Assembly (NCBI GenBank): GCA_964016985.1
Contig: OZ024826.1
Coordinates: 46,228,978-46,292,977 of the forward strand
Source of the DNA: Anodontia alba
Taxonomy: Eukaryota > Mollusca > Bivalvia > Lucinida > Lucinidae
Length of the DNA stretch: 64,000 nt
Direction: 5' to 3'
Position 1 is the stretch's first letter; every line of letters starts with the position of its first letter. The translations under genes and the position numbers were made by a program. Of this stretch, positions 34,685-45,714 are shown piece after piece. Below the pieces are notes generated by a model that was not told the origin of the DNA, did no database searches, and saw only the letters and a program-made list of their open reading frames with translations.

Positions 34685-35034
34685 ATGCAGTCGACTGTCA
34701 TTATCTCGACTTCGCTTATCTTAAATAACCGCTTATCTCGAAGTGGAAATCTCGACCCTGTTTATACATGAAAATCTAACAAGAGACACAAAATATTGTG
34801 GAAAAGTGGGGAAATTGCTCCTAAGAAGCAATTTTTCCTCTTTTCCACAATATTTTCTATATATTTTTCAGTATATCTCTAACTTCAGGAGTCAAATTGC
34901 ATAATCATTTGTGAATTGTGTTTGTTCGATTTATTTTTTGTCTTCAATTCTATAAATCTGATATGTCGAGGTACGGATATCTCGAAATATTTCAGAGAGG
35001 CCCTTGGACTTCGAAATAACGATAGTCGACTGTA
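34685..35034. mobile_element. pogo/Tc1-like MITE, copy A (350 bp)
   Basis: The ends are inverted CAGTCGACT..C.TTAT.TCGA lines, and the right end abuts TA. Sub-terminal TCTCGAAGTGGAAATCTCGA and CTGATATGTCGAGGTACGGA lines and a central hairpin (AAATTGCTCCTAAGAAGCAATTT) are present. It shares all these parts with 41875-42190 in the opposite orientation. Ends of the CAGT-GA-CTCG-TTAT type are typical of pogo-like elements. No transposase. Confidence 0.8.
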
Positions 35035-35715
35035 TTTTCAAAATTGCCCTATCATAAGCAACTCCCCATAAATCTATGGAATAAACACACACGCGGAGGA
35101 TTAAGAAAATGTGTTTTGTGTTTTTGTCACCATTCATACTAAACGATCTCTCTCTCCTTCAATCCCCTCCACAACCGCCCCTCCCCACCCCCACCCCGCC
35201 CGCCCACCCCCATCCCCTCCCCCAGCACCAATATATGTTAACCCTTAAAGCGCCAGGCAAAAATCTAGCAGATGTTATTCTGAAATCGATTTTGTTGTTT
35301 TATAAGAGTAAATAAGACTTGACATTTCATGTGAATCGTCTGCTTGGGCGTCGTAGAGTGCCTTGTGGGTGTATGGGCGCACCATAGTTTTGGTATCCCG
35401 CCAAAGTTAATCTAGGTCATATGGAATGTTTTCCGGCTCCATATAAAAAGTGTTGGAGTTGCAGTCCACGCTCAGGATCCAGCTTTTTCCCTCCAAATTC
35501 GTAACACAGTCATCATTGAGGCGATGGCTAATTAAGTTTGCGCTTTCTGGCAAGATTAATTTATTTTGAAACATCCGCTTTAAGCAAACTACAATGCAGT
35601 TAATAAACACAGATTATGAACTGTGAAGAATTTCCACAACAACGGCTGCATATACCATATTTTACCGAATTCGAGGGACACCTTAACACCTAACCATATT
35701 GGTCCTATATTTGTT
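35035..35715. other. No gene; C-rich low complexity
   Basis: 35160-35225 is a C-rich run of CCCCAC type. Nothing else supported. Confidence 0.5.
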
Positions 35716-35716
35716 G

Positions 35717-35795
35717 TATGAGCAGCAAACAGTGTAGATCCAGATCAGACGCCACGTTCGCGGCGTCTGATCTGGATCTACACTGTTTGCTTAGA
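35717..35795. repeat. Near-perfect stem-loop, GATCAG family
   Basis: GCAAACAGTGTAGATCCAGA leads into CAGACGCC, a short loop, then GGCGTCTGATC and the full complement ending CTACACTGTTTGC. Arms are about 34 bases. Related stem-loops are listed at 40789, 53265, 53545, 56870 and 57215. Confidence 0.85.
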
Positions 35796-36042
35796 ATTTT
35801 CTATCCAATTTATCACGGTATACTTATCAGTTCGTGCAGCTGGAAATACGTATTTTTCATATATTTTGTGTGTGCGTGCTTCCTTTCCATAGCAAGGCAC
35901 GATTTATTGATTCCCTGTGCAGCACCGTATTTATTCTAAATTGGGACACCTTAACTCTTTGTCCTGCTGATAATAAAATTTGAGCAGTAGATTCTAAAGT
36001 GAATGACCTTGAGAGTAATGGACATACTTACAAAACTGAAAA

Positions 36043-36562
36043 CGGCTGAAGTGTCGAATTTTCTGGACCAGACTAGCTAGTTTCGGCCAATTAGGCCTTA
36101 TCAGTGACCATCATATAAAATTTTCAAAAACTCTCGGAATGGTGCAAGTCCATTTGACTACCTGTTCTTACTTCTGAAAATAGCTGGATCAGTGGCAGTG
36201 TACAAGCTGGGTATACATTGTTTGTTGAAGACTGTCTGTCTGTTCCAATTCTTAGGGATATTATGGCAGTTAAAATAAACTTCAAACTTAGCTCTCTGTC
36301 TTGACTGTGTTTTGCGTTGTTACATGTTTTTGTACGCTTTAAAATGTTTTTATGTTGTAACAAAATATCGAATCTCATGGCGTCTTATCTGGGTCTACAT
36401 TATTTGTTCAAGCCTGCCTGACCCAAAACTTAGGGGTAATATGGTAGTTAAAATTAACTAGAAACTTAGCTTTCCGTCTTGCTGTGTTTTTCAGTTGTTA
36501 CATGTTTTTGTGTTGTAACATACTTGTGTGTTGCTACTTGTTTTATGTTGTTACATTTTTGT
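36043..36562 (+). repeat. 520-bp tandem unit, copy 1
   Basis: Contains GTCGAATTTTCTG, GACTAGCTAGTTTCGGCCAA, CAGTGACCATCATATAA, CTGTTCT-ACTTCTGAAAATA, GGTATACATTGTTT, then GTTACATGTTTTTGTGTTGTAA lines. Copy 2 starts at 36563. Confidence 0.8.
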
Positions 36563-36802
36563 GATCTGAGCTGAAATGTCGAATTTTCTGAACCAGACTA
36601 GCTAGTTTCGGCCAATTAGGTCTCATCAGTGACCATCATATAATTTTTCAAAAACTCTCGGAATAGGTGTAAGTCCATTTGACTACCTGTTCTCACTTCT
36701 GAAAATAGCTGGATCAGTGGCAGTGTACAAGCTGGGTATACATTGTTTATTCAAGACTGTCTGTCTGTTCCGATTCTTAGGGATATTATGGCAGTTAAAA
36801 AA

Positions 36803-38210
36803 AAAGCAAATTCCATAGAGAATTTATGTCTCCCGCCTTATTTTTATTTGAGCTGTTAAAAATGAGTAAGCTACCAGAGAACCATTGCTCCTGTATCACT
36901 TACCTAAGCATTGAAGCAGGAAAAAAAGTGATGCTATAATGTGGGGTAAAAAAAATAAAAAATAAAAATAAAAATAACATAATTTCAAGATTCCAAGAGC
37001 ACATGTATATCCTCAGACCACAAGCAAAATGCCTGTAAAGTTTCAGAAGCATTTGTTTAAAGGTGTGGGAGGAGTTGTGCTCACAAGGTACCTACTACTA
37101 TAATTATGCACTTTCATAGTATTGAAGCATGAAAAAAGTCTATGTTAAAAGTTAAAATGTGAAGAAAAAAAAAAAAAAAAAAAAAAAAACAGAAGAAAAA
37201 CAAGTCTAAGTTAAAAATGTAAAAAAAAATGAAAAAAAAAAAAAAATGAAGGGTTTTGTTAAAAGCACGTGCATATCTCCGGATCATAATAAAATCACAT
37301 GTAAAATTTCAGAAAGATCGGTTTAAAACTGTTGGAGGAGTAGTAGCGCTCACAAGGTACCTACTTTATATACACTTTCATAGTATTAAAGAATGAAAAG
37401 GTTTAAGTTAAAAATGTGAAAAAAGTATAAAAGTTATTTCAAGATTCTGTAAAAAGCACATGCATATCTTCAGACCTTGATTAAGACACCTGTGAAGTTT
37501 CAGAAGGATCAGTATAAAACTGTAGGAGGAGTTGTGCTCACAAGGTACTTGCTTCTGACTCGGAATCATACAAAAATGACTAAGTTCAAAATGAGTAAAA
37601 AGTGAAAAAAAAAATGATTTTTGTGATCTGAGCTGAAATGTCGAATTTTCTGAACCAGACTAGCTAGTTTCGGCCAATTAGGTCTCATCAGTGACCATCA
37701 TATAATTTTTCAAAAACTCTCGGAATAGGTGTAAGTCCATTTGACTACCTGTTCTCACTTCTGAAAATAGCTGGGTCAGTGGCAGTGTACAAGCTGGGTA
37801 TACATTGTTTATTCAAGACTGTAAAAAGCACATGCACATCTTCAAACCATGATTAAAACACATGTAAAGTTTCAAAAGGATCGGTATAAAACTACGAGGA
37901 GTTGTGCTCACATGGTACCTACTACTGACTTGGAACCATGCAAAAGTGTCTAAGTTATAAATGTGAAAGAAGTGAGAAAAAAATAATTTAAGGATTCTGT
38001 AAAAAGCACATGCACATCTTCAGACCACGATGAAGACACCTGTAAAATTTCGGAAGGATTGGTTAAAAACTGTAGGAGGAATTGCGCTCACAAGGTACCA
38101 ACTATAAACTCGGAATCACGCACCACGAATCACGTATCACGCACCACGCACCACGGAAAGCCGAATACTATGTCCCCTCGCTTTTCTTCGAAAAGGCGGG
38201 GGACAATAAG
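36803..38210 (+). mobile_element. Core-repeat element, copy 1 (1.4 kb), non-autonomous
   Basis: It starts AGCAAATTCCATAG.GA.TTT and ends CGGGGGACAATAA after a TTTTCTTCGAAAAGGCGG hairpin-like line. The interior has about five diverged ~190-bp units with AAGCACATGCATATCTTCAG, AAGTTTCAGAAGGATC, GGAGGAGTTGTGCTCACAAG and GGTACCTACTACT. The two ends share TGTCCYCCGCC in opposite senses. A 209-bp stretch (37617-37825) is foreign and copied from the neighbouring 520-bp unit. Copy 2 of the element is at 43220-44285. Confidence 0.78.
37617..37825 (+). repeat. Recent copy of part of the 520-bp unit inside the inserted element
   Basis: From TTTTTGTGATCTGAGCTG to TTATTCAAGACTGT it matches 36550-36758 with only about one visible difference (GGGTCAG for GGATCAG). 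The right junction falls where target (CAAGACTGT) and element (CAAGATTCTGT) share similar sequence. Confidence 0.85.
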
Positions 38211-38502
38211 CTTCAAACTTAGCTCTCTGTTTTGACTGTGTTTTTGCGTTGTTACATTTTTTTACGCTGTAACATGTTTTTATGTTGTAACAAAATATCG
38301 AATCTCATGGCGTCTGATCTGGGTCTACATTATTTGTTCAAGCCTGTCTGTCCCAATACTTAGGGGAAATATGGTAGTTAAAATTAACTTGAAACTTAGC
38401 TTTCCGTCTTGCTGTGTTTTTGAGTTATTACATGTTTTTGTGTTGTAACACACTTGTGTGTTGTTACATGTTTTGTGCTGTTATATTTTTTGTGTTGTAA
38501 CA

Positions 38503-38690
38503 CATCACGAAAACATGCCTATATAATTTTGACCCGCTTAATCCCCACTTTTTTAACTGGGTTTTACTGTGGGGTATACATTAATTTTCTTATTTTTGCT
38601 TAAAAACATAGGTTGTGGGTACTAGGCAGTTCTAACGAGTACCCTCAATCTATGTTTTGAGAAGAAATACTTCTGAAATATTACTGATAT
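38503..38690 (+). mobile_element. CATCACGAAAACA hairpin MITE, copy A (right end lost)
   Basis: The left end CATCACGAAAACATGCC and the CCCCACTTTT / GGGGTATACATTA lines are present. The central hairpin is shortened to GGTACT..GCAGTTC..AGTACC. The right terminal repeat is not found. Confidence 0.7.
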
Positions 38691-38799
38691 TCATTCTTAA
38701 ATGAGACTGTGGATGACTTTTGAAGAGACTACAGATAGGTTTGTGCTGTGCTCGTATTTAGGCTAAGCCTATTTTCATATTACTTCCTAATTATGGTAT

Positions 38800-39055
38800 A
38801 TTATTGCATGAGTATCGTCACATATTTGAGCCAGCGCACAGCATAGCCTACGAGTACAATAAGACCTGTGGGACCAGCAAAGACTCGGATCAGCCTGTAC
38901 ATCCACCGAGTATTGCAAGGGTTCTAGTTTATCCCTCTTTGGATATGCTGGAGCCTGTAGAAGGGCCATGTGATCGGCGAAGACTCCGCGCAGTCTGATC
39001 TGTCTTCGCTGGTTGCACAAGTCTTATTGCAGATTATGTCGTGCGTTGGCTCATT
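38800..39055. mobile_element. Fold-back element with AATAAGACYTGTG inner repeats
   Basis: The left GAGCCAGCGCAC and AATAAGACCTGTG..ACCAGC are mirrored on the right by GCTGGTTGCACAAGTCTTATT and GTGCGTTGGCTC. The centre includes ACTCGGATCAGCC and GCAGTCTGATC. About 255 bp, non-coding. Confidence 0.7.
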
Positions 39056-39660
39056 TTCTTTTTTTTTTTTTTTTTGAAAATTAATGCTGAAAGACAGTTT
39101 GCATGAATTGCTTCCTAAGCCTATTTTCTGAGTAATATAAGAAAAAATATTTCAAATACTCTGACTATAAAACAGAGCTTGTAGTTCATTTTCATTTTTT
39201 AAGCCTGATAATGTGTTTTGCCGTCAGCTATTTTCCTTTCAGCTTGAAATATACATAGATGATCCAAAATCAGCCAAAACAACTTATGTTAAGGCTAGCA
39301 GCCTCAAACTTCCGCTATCAAAAACCCAGCAGGCAAGTCAACGACAATGGTTTACACGCAATGTTAGTCTAAACAGCTAAAACTTTATGAGCAATGTACA
39401 AAGAAAAAATAGAAATGGTTGGCAGCTGTTTATAAAACGAATTATTTTCACTTATATTGTTTTCATAGACTGTGTATTTGATACTCTAGGTTAAATTGCC
39501 GTGAATTTGTAAAGGGTTATATTGGTATGATATAATTGGATAAATTTTCATAATATGAGTAAAATATTTTTCGAAGATATTTAAATGAATTTTATCTTTT
39601 AAACCAAAACATAGCTGCTAAAAACAAAGTATAATACACAAAACGAAGTGTTTCTTTTTC

Positions 39661-39693
<33 letters not shown>

Positions 39694-39762
39694 TTTTTTT
39701 TGTGACCCGATGTAGGAGGAGGGGGACTATAGAAATGATCCTCGTCCGTCCGTGTTGCGTTC
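39056..39762. other. No gene; two poly(T) tracts
   Basis: T-runs lie at 39058-39076 and 39668-39701. No coding signal. Confidence 0.5.
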
Positions 39763-40041
39763 CATCACGAAAACATACCTATATAATTTTGATATCTTAA
39801 GCCCCACTTTTATATAGTAAAACTGGGGTTTACATGGGTATACATTATTTTTCTTATTTCTACTCAAAAACATAGATTGTGGGTACTCGTTAGAACCGCC
39901 TCGACAAGGCGGTTCTAACGGGTACCCACAATCTATGTTTTGAGCAGAAATATGAAAAAAATATTAGAATTTTTATCTGAAAACTTTCAGTTTTTGGTGG
40001 TGAAATTTTCAGTATATTTGAATAGGCGTGTTTTCGTAATG
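39763..40041 (+). mobile_element. CATCACGAAAACA hairpin MITE, copy B
   Basis: The ends CATCACGAAAACATACCTAT and ATAGGCGTGTTTTCGTAATG are inverted. The central hairpin pairs GATTGTGGGTACTCGTTAGA with its complement around GAACCGCCTCG-ACAAGGCGGTTC. 279 bp. Confidence 0.88.
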
Positions 40042-40260
40042 GTCCGTCTCAAATCTTGTTTCCGGAATTCCTACACATTGTGTCGGATTCTTATGAATTT
40101 AAGCAGGTTACCCTTCTATTATACGAAGATGAGCGTTGTTTTGCAGTAGTGCGATCCTTTTTACAGAATTTTGACTTAGAATTTCCATTTTCAAAGCTAG
40201 CGTCTGCAACTCCTCCTACATCAATGTCAGATTCTTTTGAAAATGTGCATGTTTTCTTGC

Positions 40261-40553
40261 CATCACGAAAACATGCCTATATAATGTTGACCTCCTTAAA
40301 CCCCACTTTTATATAGTAAAACTGGGGTTTACTGGGGTATACATTATTTTTCTTATTTCTGCTCAAAACATAGATTGCGGGTACTCGTTAGAACCGCCTC
40401 GGCGAGACCGCCTCGCCGAGGCGGTTCTAACGAGTACCCGCAATCTATGTTTTGAGCAGAAATAAGAAAAATATCAGAATTTTTTATCTGAAAATTTACA
40501 GTTTTTGGAGATCAAAATTTTCTATATATTGGAATAGGCGTGTTTTCATAATG
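40261..40553 (+). mobile_element. CATCACGAAAACA hairpin MITE, copy C
   Basis: Same ends (right end ATAGGCGTGTTTTCATAATG). The hairpin carries GCGGGTACTCG and the matching CGAGTACCCGC, with an enlarged CCGCCTCG-rich loop. 293 bp. Confidence 0.88.
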
Positions 40554-40788
40554 CTGTGATAGGAAAATGTACATGTGATCTTAGATTTTTTTGCTGATCA
40601 TTGTTTGACAGAGTTACGGCTAAGACTGGCTAATCAGAGCTGAAAGATAATCGATTATGTCCTGCCAGTGTGATCAATAATCGATTTGTTATCATGAAGA
40701 TTTGGTAATAATTTACCTGTCTGTCTGAGTATGACTCTTAGCATATGTTATACTTTACTGTTTGTTGGTCAGACAGGCCTATGCAAAC

Positions 40789-40856
40789 AATGTAGACCCA
40801 GATGAGACGCCGCAAAACGCGGCGTCTTATCAGGGTCTACACTGTTTGCCCTCGAC
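40789..40856. repeat. Stem-loop, GATCAG family
   Basis: CAAACAATGTAGACCCAGAT, then GAGACGCCGC / GCGGCGTCTTATC, then AGGGTCTACACTGTTTGC. Arms are about 30 bases with a few mismatches. Confidence 0.8.
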
Positions 40857-41529
40857 AAGCTATTTTAGACACAGCATTGGGTGGTAAATTATACTTGTTC
40901 AAATTTTAGATGTATTGCAAGTGGTTGAGGTGTCGGAATACTAAGGGTAAATACGATAAAGGAACAGGTACAGAAATCAACTGATCGATTATCAGCAAAT
41001 CTGTAACGATATTCATTTTTGTGGAGTTTATCGATCAATTAATCAATTATCCGATTAATTGTGTCGGTTCTTATCGCCTTTGAGTTTCCATTTGCAGACT
41101 TTTTGACCTTAGAAACAGATTTGCGGAAACTGACAGATAACTTTTGCCAAGCCTCCATATACACCCATGTTGCGGGTATTCTAATGAATACCCACAACAT
41201 CGGTTTATATGGAGAAATAATGACTATTATCCTTCAATAATTGCGACAGGGAAAATTTTCGGGTGATATTTTAAGAGATTTTTTTTTTCTTTTCCAAAAT
41301 CTTACTGAATTGGGCTAAAAGGGAGAAAAATCACGTAGCAAATTGTTATTTGGGTGAAGATCTTGCTAAAAACTATTCTCTTAAATATCAAAAAGCCTCA
41401 TCAGTTTTGAGAATGAGAGATTTTCTCTCATGTTATTATCCTGAGCCAGAATCATCACTGTCATCAAATACCTACCTTATCTGTTACTGCCACTCAGGCT
41501 ACATTTTTGCCGGATTCTTTTGAAAATTT
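40857..41529. other. No gene; short inverted lines
   Basis: An inverted pair, CCCATGTTGCGGGTATTCTA and TGAATACCCACAACAT, lies near 41164-41206. Nothing else supported. Confidence 0.45.
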
Positions 41530-41807
41530 CATCACGAAAACTCGCCTGTATATTTTTGACCCCCTTAAACCCAACTTTTATATAGTAAAACTGGGGTTTA
41601 CAGGGATATACATTAATTTTCTGATATCTGCTCAAAACACAGATTGTCGGTACTCATTAGAACCGCCTCGTCGAGGCGGTTCTAACGAGTACCCACAATC
41701 TATGTTTTGAGCAGAAATTTGAAAAATATCAGAATTTTTATTGGAAAATTTTCATTTTTTTGGTGGTAAAATTTTCAGTATATTTGAATAGGCATGTTTT
41801 CTTAATG
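41530..41807 (+). mobile_element. CATCACGAAAACA hairpin MITE, copy D
   Basis: Left end CATCACGAAAACTCGCCTGT; right end ATAGGCATGTTTTCTTAATG. Hairpin around GAACCGCCTCGTCGAGGCGGTTC. 278 bp. Confidence 0.88.
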
Positions 41808-41874
41808 TGCAACCTTTCTTGCTATGTTATGAAGACGTGCATGCACTTTTTGGGTTTTTCGAATCAATTGTTAA

Positions 41875-42190
41875 TACAGTCGACTCTCGTTATCTCGAAT
41901 TCCAACGGACCCTCTAGATACTTCGAGATATCCGTACTGCGACATATCAGATTTGCAGACTTGGGGAAAAATAAATCGAACAACCGCATTTAACAAATGT
42001 ATATGTACATGGACTCTTGAAGTTAGAGATATGTTGAAAATATTGTGGAAAAGAGGAGAAATTGCTCCTTTTTTCCACATTTTTTTTACCTGTTATTAGA
42101 TTTTCACGTTTTGGGCAGGGACCAGCTTTTCACTTCGAGATAAGCGGTTATTCGAGATAAGCAAGGTCGAGTTAACGAGAGTCAACTGTA
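41875..42190. mobile_element. pogo/Tc1-like MITE, copy B (316 bp)
   Basis: TACAGTCGACTCTCGTTATC at the left and AACGAGAGTCAACTGTA at the right, each bordered by TA. Sub-terminal TACTTCGAGATATCCGTAC and CACTTCGAGATAAGCGGTTA match copy A (34685-35034) in inverted orientation. Confidence 0.85.
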
Positions 42191-42269
42191 AATAGCCTAG
42201 TTTCTTGTGGCCAACATTTGACAAGATGTGTATACACTTTTGGATGTTTTTAATCATTTTTTAAAAAAT

Positions 42270-42510
42270 AACAGCCTAGTTTCTTGTGTCCCAAACTTGA
42301 CAGTTACTGTGACAAGATCAAAATCAATGGAGACTTCATTAATGAGCTCATACAACCTCTTGGACCGTTAGGTTTCACACAGCATATTACAGAACCTACA
42401 CATCCGCAAGAACATCCTTACAACATATCCAGTCCATCAAGCGGGATATTCCATATTTCATATATAGACCACTTTTCAACATGGGCCCAAGTAAAACAAT
42501 TATCATAGCT
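42270..42510 (+). pseudogene. Short LINE endonuclease fragment
   Basis: A frame with DFINELIQPLGPLGFTQHIT and EPTHPQ resembles the C-terminal part of APE-type LINE endonucleases (phrases such as LGFTQ..TEPTH). Only about 60 residues remain, without the catalytic SDH, so the call is tentative. Confidence 0.45.
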
Positions 42511-42579
42511 AGGTTAGTTCTTCTTTAAACTTCTTAAAATCACTACTCCGGTGTCCTATGTATATTTCTATATGGGGAT

Positions 42580-42610
42580 TGGGGGGGGGGGGGGGGGGGT
42601 GGGGGGAGAA
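42580..42610. repeat. Poly(G) tract
   Basis: About 28 bases nearly all G. Confidence 0.9.
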
Positions 42611-42645
42611 AATTTTAAAATTTTGACACAACCTGATATATAATT

Positions 42646-42761
42646 ACATCCCAGTTACCATTCTACGTAAATCTACATCGGGCCGTCATCGGCCCGTCAG
42701 TTACCCTGACGGGCCGATGACGGCCCGATATAGATTTACGTAGAATGCTGACTGGGCATTT
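42646..42761. repeat. Long near-perfect hairpin
   Basis: CCCAGTTACCATTCTACGTA, AATCTA.ATCGGGCCGTCAT and CGGCCCGTCAG pair with their complements across a short TTAC loop. Arms are about 52 bases with very few mismatches. No coding capacity; a MITE or recent inversion-duplication. Confidence 0.88.
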
Positions 42762-43219
42762 CACATGATATTGTGTTAATGTGTACCGCTTAAACAGTGT
42801 TAAGTGTATTATCTATGAAATATGTAAAGTCTGCTTTTTTTTAGGTAGTAAAGAATGACGTTTCAAGCATGTTTGATACTTTATCTCAGAAGACAATATC
42901 TGAACCGCAACTATATAGGGGGCGGGGGGCGTAGGTGTCCGACCAGAGCTGAGGTCTCACTTTGCCTCACGCATTTTGTCTCCGCCATCATGTCTTTGTC
43001 TTTTAAGCTATTTCAATACAGTTAATATGTAGGTAGGCACCTCCTAACTAACAGTAGTGTTAAGGTTGGGGACCCTTACTTTGCTGCTTCTATCAACCTT
43101 TGTTGATTATGGTGCATTATTTCAAACAACAAGACAAAATATTTAGACGTAAACGTCAAAGTACACCGGTGCAAATTTTGTGCACATAGAGATATGGGAT
43201 AAGGGTATACTAAAGTTTA
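42762..43219. other. No gene recognised
   Basis: Nothing supported on either strand. Confidence 0.5.
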
Positions 43220-43976
43220 ACAAGCAAATTCCATAGGGACTTTATGTCCTCCGCCTTATTTTTATTTGATCTGTTAAAAATGAGTAAGTTAACCAGAGGA
43301 CCATTGGTCCTGTATCACTTACCTAAGTTTTGAAGCAGGAAAAAATAATGATGCTAAAATGTAGAAAAAAAGCAACATAATTTCAAGATTCCAAGAGCAC
43401 ATGTATATCCTCAGACACAAGCAAAGTGCTTGTTAAGTTTCAGAAGCATTTGCTTAAAGCTGTGGGAGGAGTTGTGCTCACAAGGTACCTACTACTATAT
43501 GCCTTTTCATAGTATTGATGCATGAAACACGTCTATGTTAAAAGTTAAAATGTGAAAAAGAAAAAAGTAAAAAAAAAGTAATTTCAAGATTCTGTTAAAA
43601 GCATATGCATATCTCCAGACTACGGTTGAAACATCTGTATAGTTTCATTGGGAATGGTATAAAAATATAGAAGTTGTACTAACAAGGATTCCTACTACAT
43701 ATACACTTTCATAGTGTTGAAACATGAAAAAAAAAAAGTGTAAGATAAAAATGTAAAAAAAATGAAGAAAAAAATTCAAGATTCTGTAAAAGCGCACAAG
43801 CATATCTTCAGACCATGATTAAAGTACCTGTGAAGTTTCAGAAGGATCGGTATAAAACTGTAAGAGGAGTTGCGCTCACAAGGTTCCCAGTACAAATTCG
43901 GAACCATGCAAAAAAGTCTAAGTGAAAAATGTGAAAAATAAATAAATAAATAAACAAATAAATAAATAAATAAATA

Positions 43977-44008
<32 letters not shown>

Positions 44009-44285
44009 AAAAATAAGAAAAAAATGAAAAAAATAAAAATAACAAATAAATTAAGAATCCTGTAAAAAGCACATGCATATTTTCCGACCATGATTAAAAC
44101 ACCTGTAAAGTACACCTGTAAAGTTTCAAAAGAATCGGTACAAAACTGTAGGAGGAGTTGCGCTCACAAGGTACCTATCACAAACTCGGAACCACGCATC
44201 ACGCACCACGCACTCCGAAAGCCGAATACCATGTCCCCTAGGTTTTCTTCGAAAAAGTGGGGGTGGGGGCAGGGGACAATAAATG
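43220..44285 (+). mobile_element. Core-repeat element, copy 2 (1.07 kb)
   Basis: Same ends as 36803-38210: AGCAAATTCCATAGGGACTT at the left and GGGGACAATAA at the right after CGCACCACGCACTCCGAAAG. It has four to five core units and an (AAAT)n-rich run at 43935-44050. It lacks the 209-bp foreign stretch of copy 1, confirming that stretch as an addition. Confidence 0.78.
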
Positions 44286-44364
44286 TTCACTGCAATAGGT
44301 AAGAAAGAACAACAATGCGATTCTTTAATGTTTACTTTATAAACCTTTATGTTATTATTTGACT

Positions 44365-45039
44365 GAAATGATAATAAAATAGACATTAATCTGCTTATAA
44401 CACATCAGTTGTTTAAGATGTTTTATATTTGCCGGGATCGTCAAAAACCGACGTCCCGGTAAATACAGATTAATAGTGAGTTAATCGAATAGTCTTCCGT
44501 ATGTAAAAATCCAAAGCTATGTTAAGAAACCGGCGCGATTCGCGCGCCGGTCAATAACAAATATCTGTATACATCTCGTGTATGTAAATATAAAACAAAA
44601 CGTAATGAGACAGATAATTTACACATAAAACTAATAATCTTGCGTCTTCAAACTTGAAACGGACCAGCGCTGAGACATGGAGATAATTATATAGACCAGG
44701 AGCTACGAAAAGTTCTGTTTCTGTACAGATTAAGCAGCAGCTGATCGAAATATTTAAACAAAGTACATTATTTATGGGACAATTTAGCTAATATGGAATA
44801 AAATGTTTCCTTCATAAGTGTTGTTTCTCTATTTTTTTCTTTTTTTTTAACACACCTTGAAAAATCTTAGTGGCCGCGAAAAGGGCTGTTGTTGTGGTCG
44901 TGAAAATGGCCGTAGGCATGGCCCTGAAAAGAACCGTAGCAGGGAAAACTCCTTTTAGGAAATATAGCCCTGAAAAGAACCGTAGCAGGGAAAACTCCTT
45001 TTAGGAAATATAGCGTGAACCTACAAAATTTTAAAACTA
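44365..45039 (+). repeat. Tandem duplication, left copy (675 bp)
   Basis: GAAATGATAATAAAATAGAC through to TTTTAAAACTAG. It contains hairpins at TTTGCCGGGATCGTC / GACGTCCCGG and ACCGGCGCG / CGCGCCGGT. It also has an internal ~48-bp tandem doubling of CCTGAAAAGAACCGTAGCAG (44921 and 44969). Confidence 0.9.
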
Positions 45040-45670
45040 GAAATGATAATAAAATAGACATTAATCTGCTTATAACACATCAGTTGTTTAAGATTTTTTA
45101 TATTTGCCGGGATCGTCAAAAACCGACGTCCCGGCAAATACAGATTAATAGTGAGTTAATCGAATAGTCTTCCATATGTAAAAATCCAAAGCTATGTTAA
45201 GAAACCGGCGCGATTCGCGCGCCGGTCAATAACAAATATCTGTATACATCTCGTGTATGTAAATATAAAACAAAACGTAATGAGACAGATAATTTACACA
45301 TAAAACTAATAATCTTGCGTCTTCAAACTTGAAACGGACCAGCGCTGAGACATGGAGATAATTATATAGACCAGGATCTACGAAAAGTTCTGTTTCTGTA
45401 CAGATTAAGCAGCAGCTGATCGAAATAATCAAACAAAGTACATTACTTATGGGACAATTTAGCTAATATGGAATAAAAATGTTTCCTTCATAAGTGTTGT
45501 TTCTCTTTTTTTTTTCTTTTTTTTAACACACCTTGAAAAATCTTAGTGGCCGCGAAAAGGGCTGTTGTTGTGGTCGTGAAAATGGCCGTAGGCATGGCCC
45601 TGAAAAGAACCGTAGCAGGGAAAACTCCTTTTAGGAAATATAGCGTGAACCTACAAAATTTTAAAACTAG
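45040..45670 (+). repeat. Tandem duplication, right copy (631 bp)
   Basis: Nearly identical to 44365-45039 except for the absent 48-bp doubling and a few substitutions and T-run changes. No coding frame longer than about 65 codons. Confidence 0.9.
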
Positions 45671-45714
45671 ATTGGAAGAAATAAATATATATTTGTTTCA
45701 TATGAGTTATAATA

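Larger units (their letters stand above)
36563..38500 (+). repeat. 520-bp tandem unit, copy 2, split by an inserted element
   Basis: 36563-36802 matches the first half of copy 1 and 38211-38500 matches its second half, joining at GGCAGTTAAAA / AATAAGCTTCAAACTTAG. The intervening 36803-38210 is a separate element that therefore inserted after the duplication. Confidence 0.8.
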
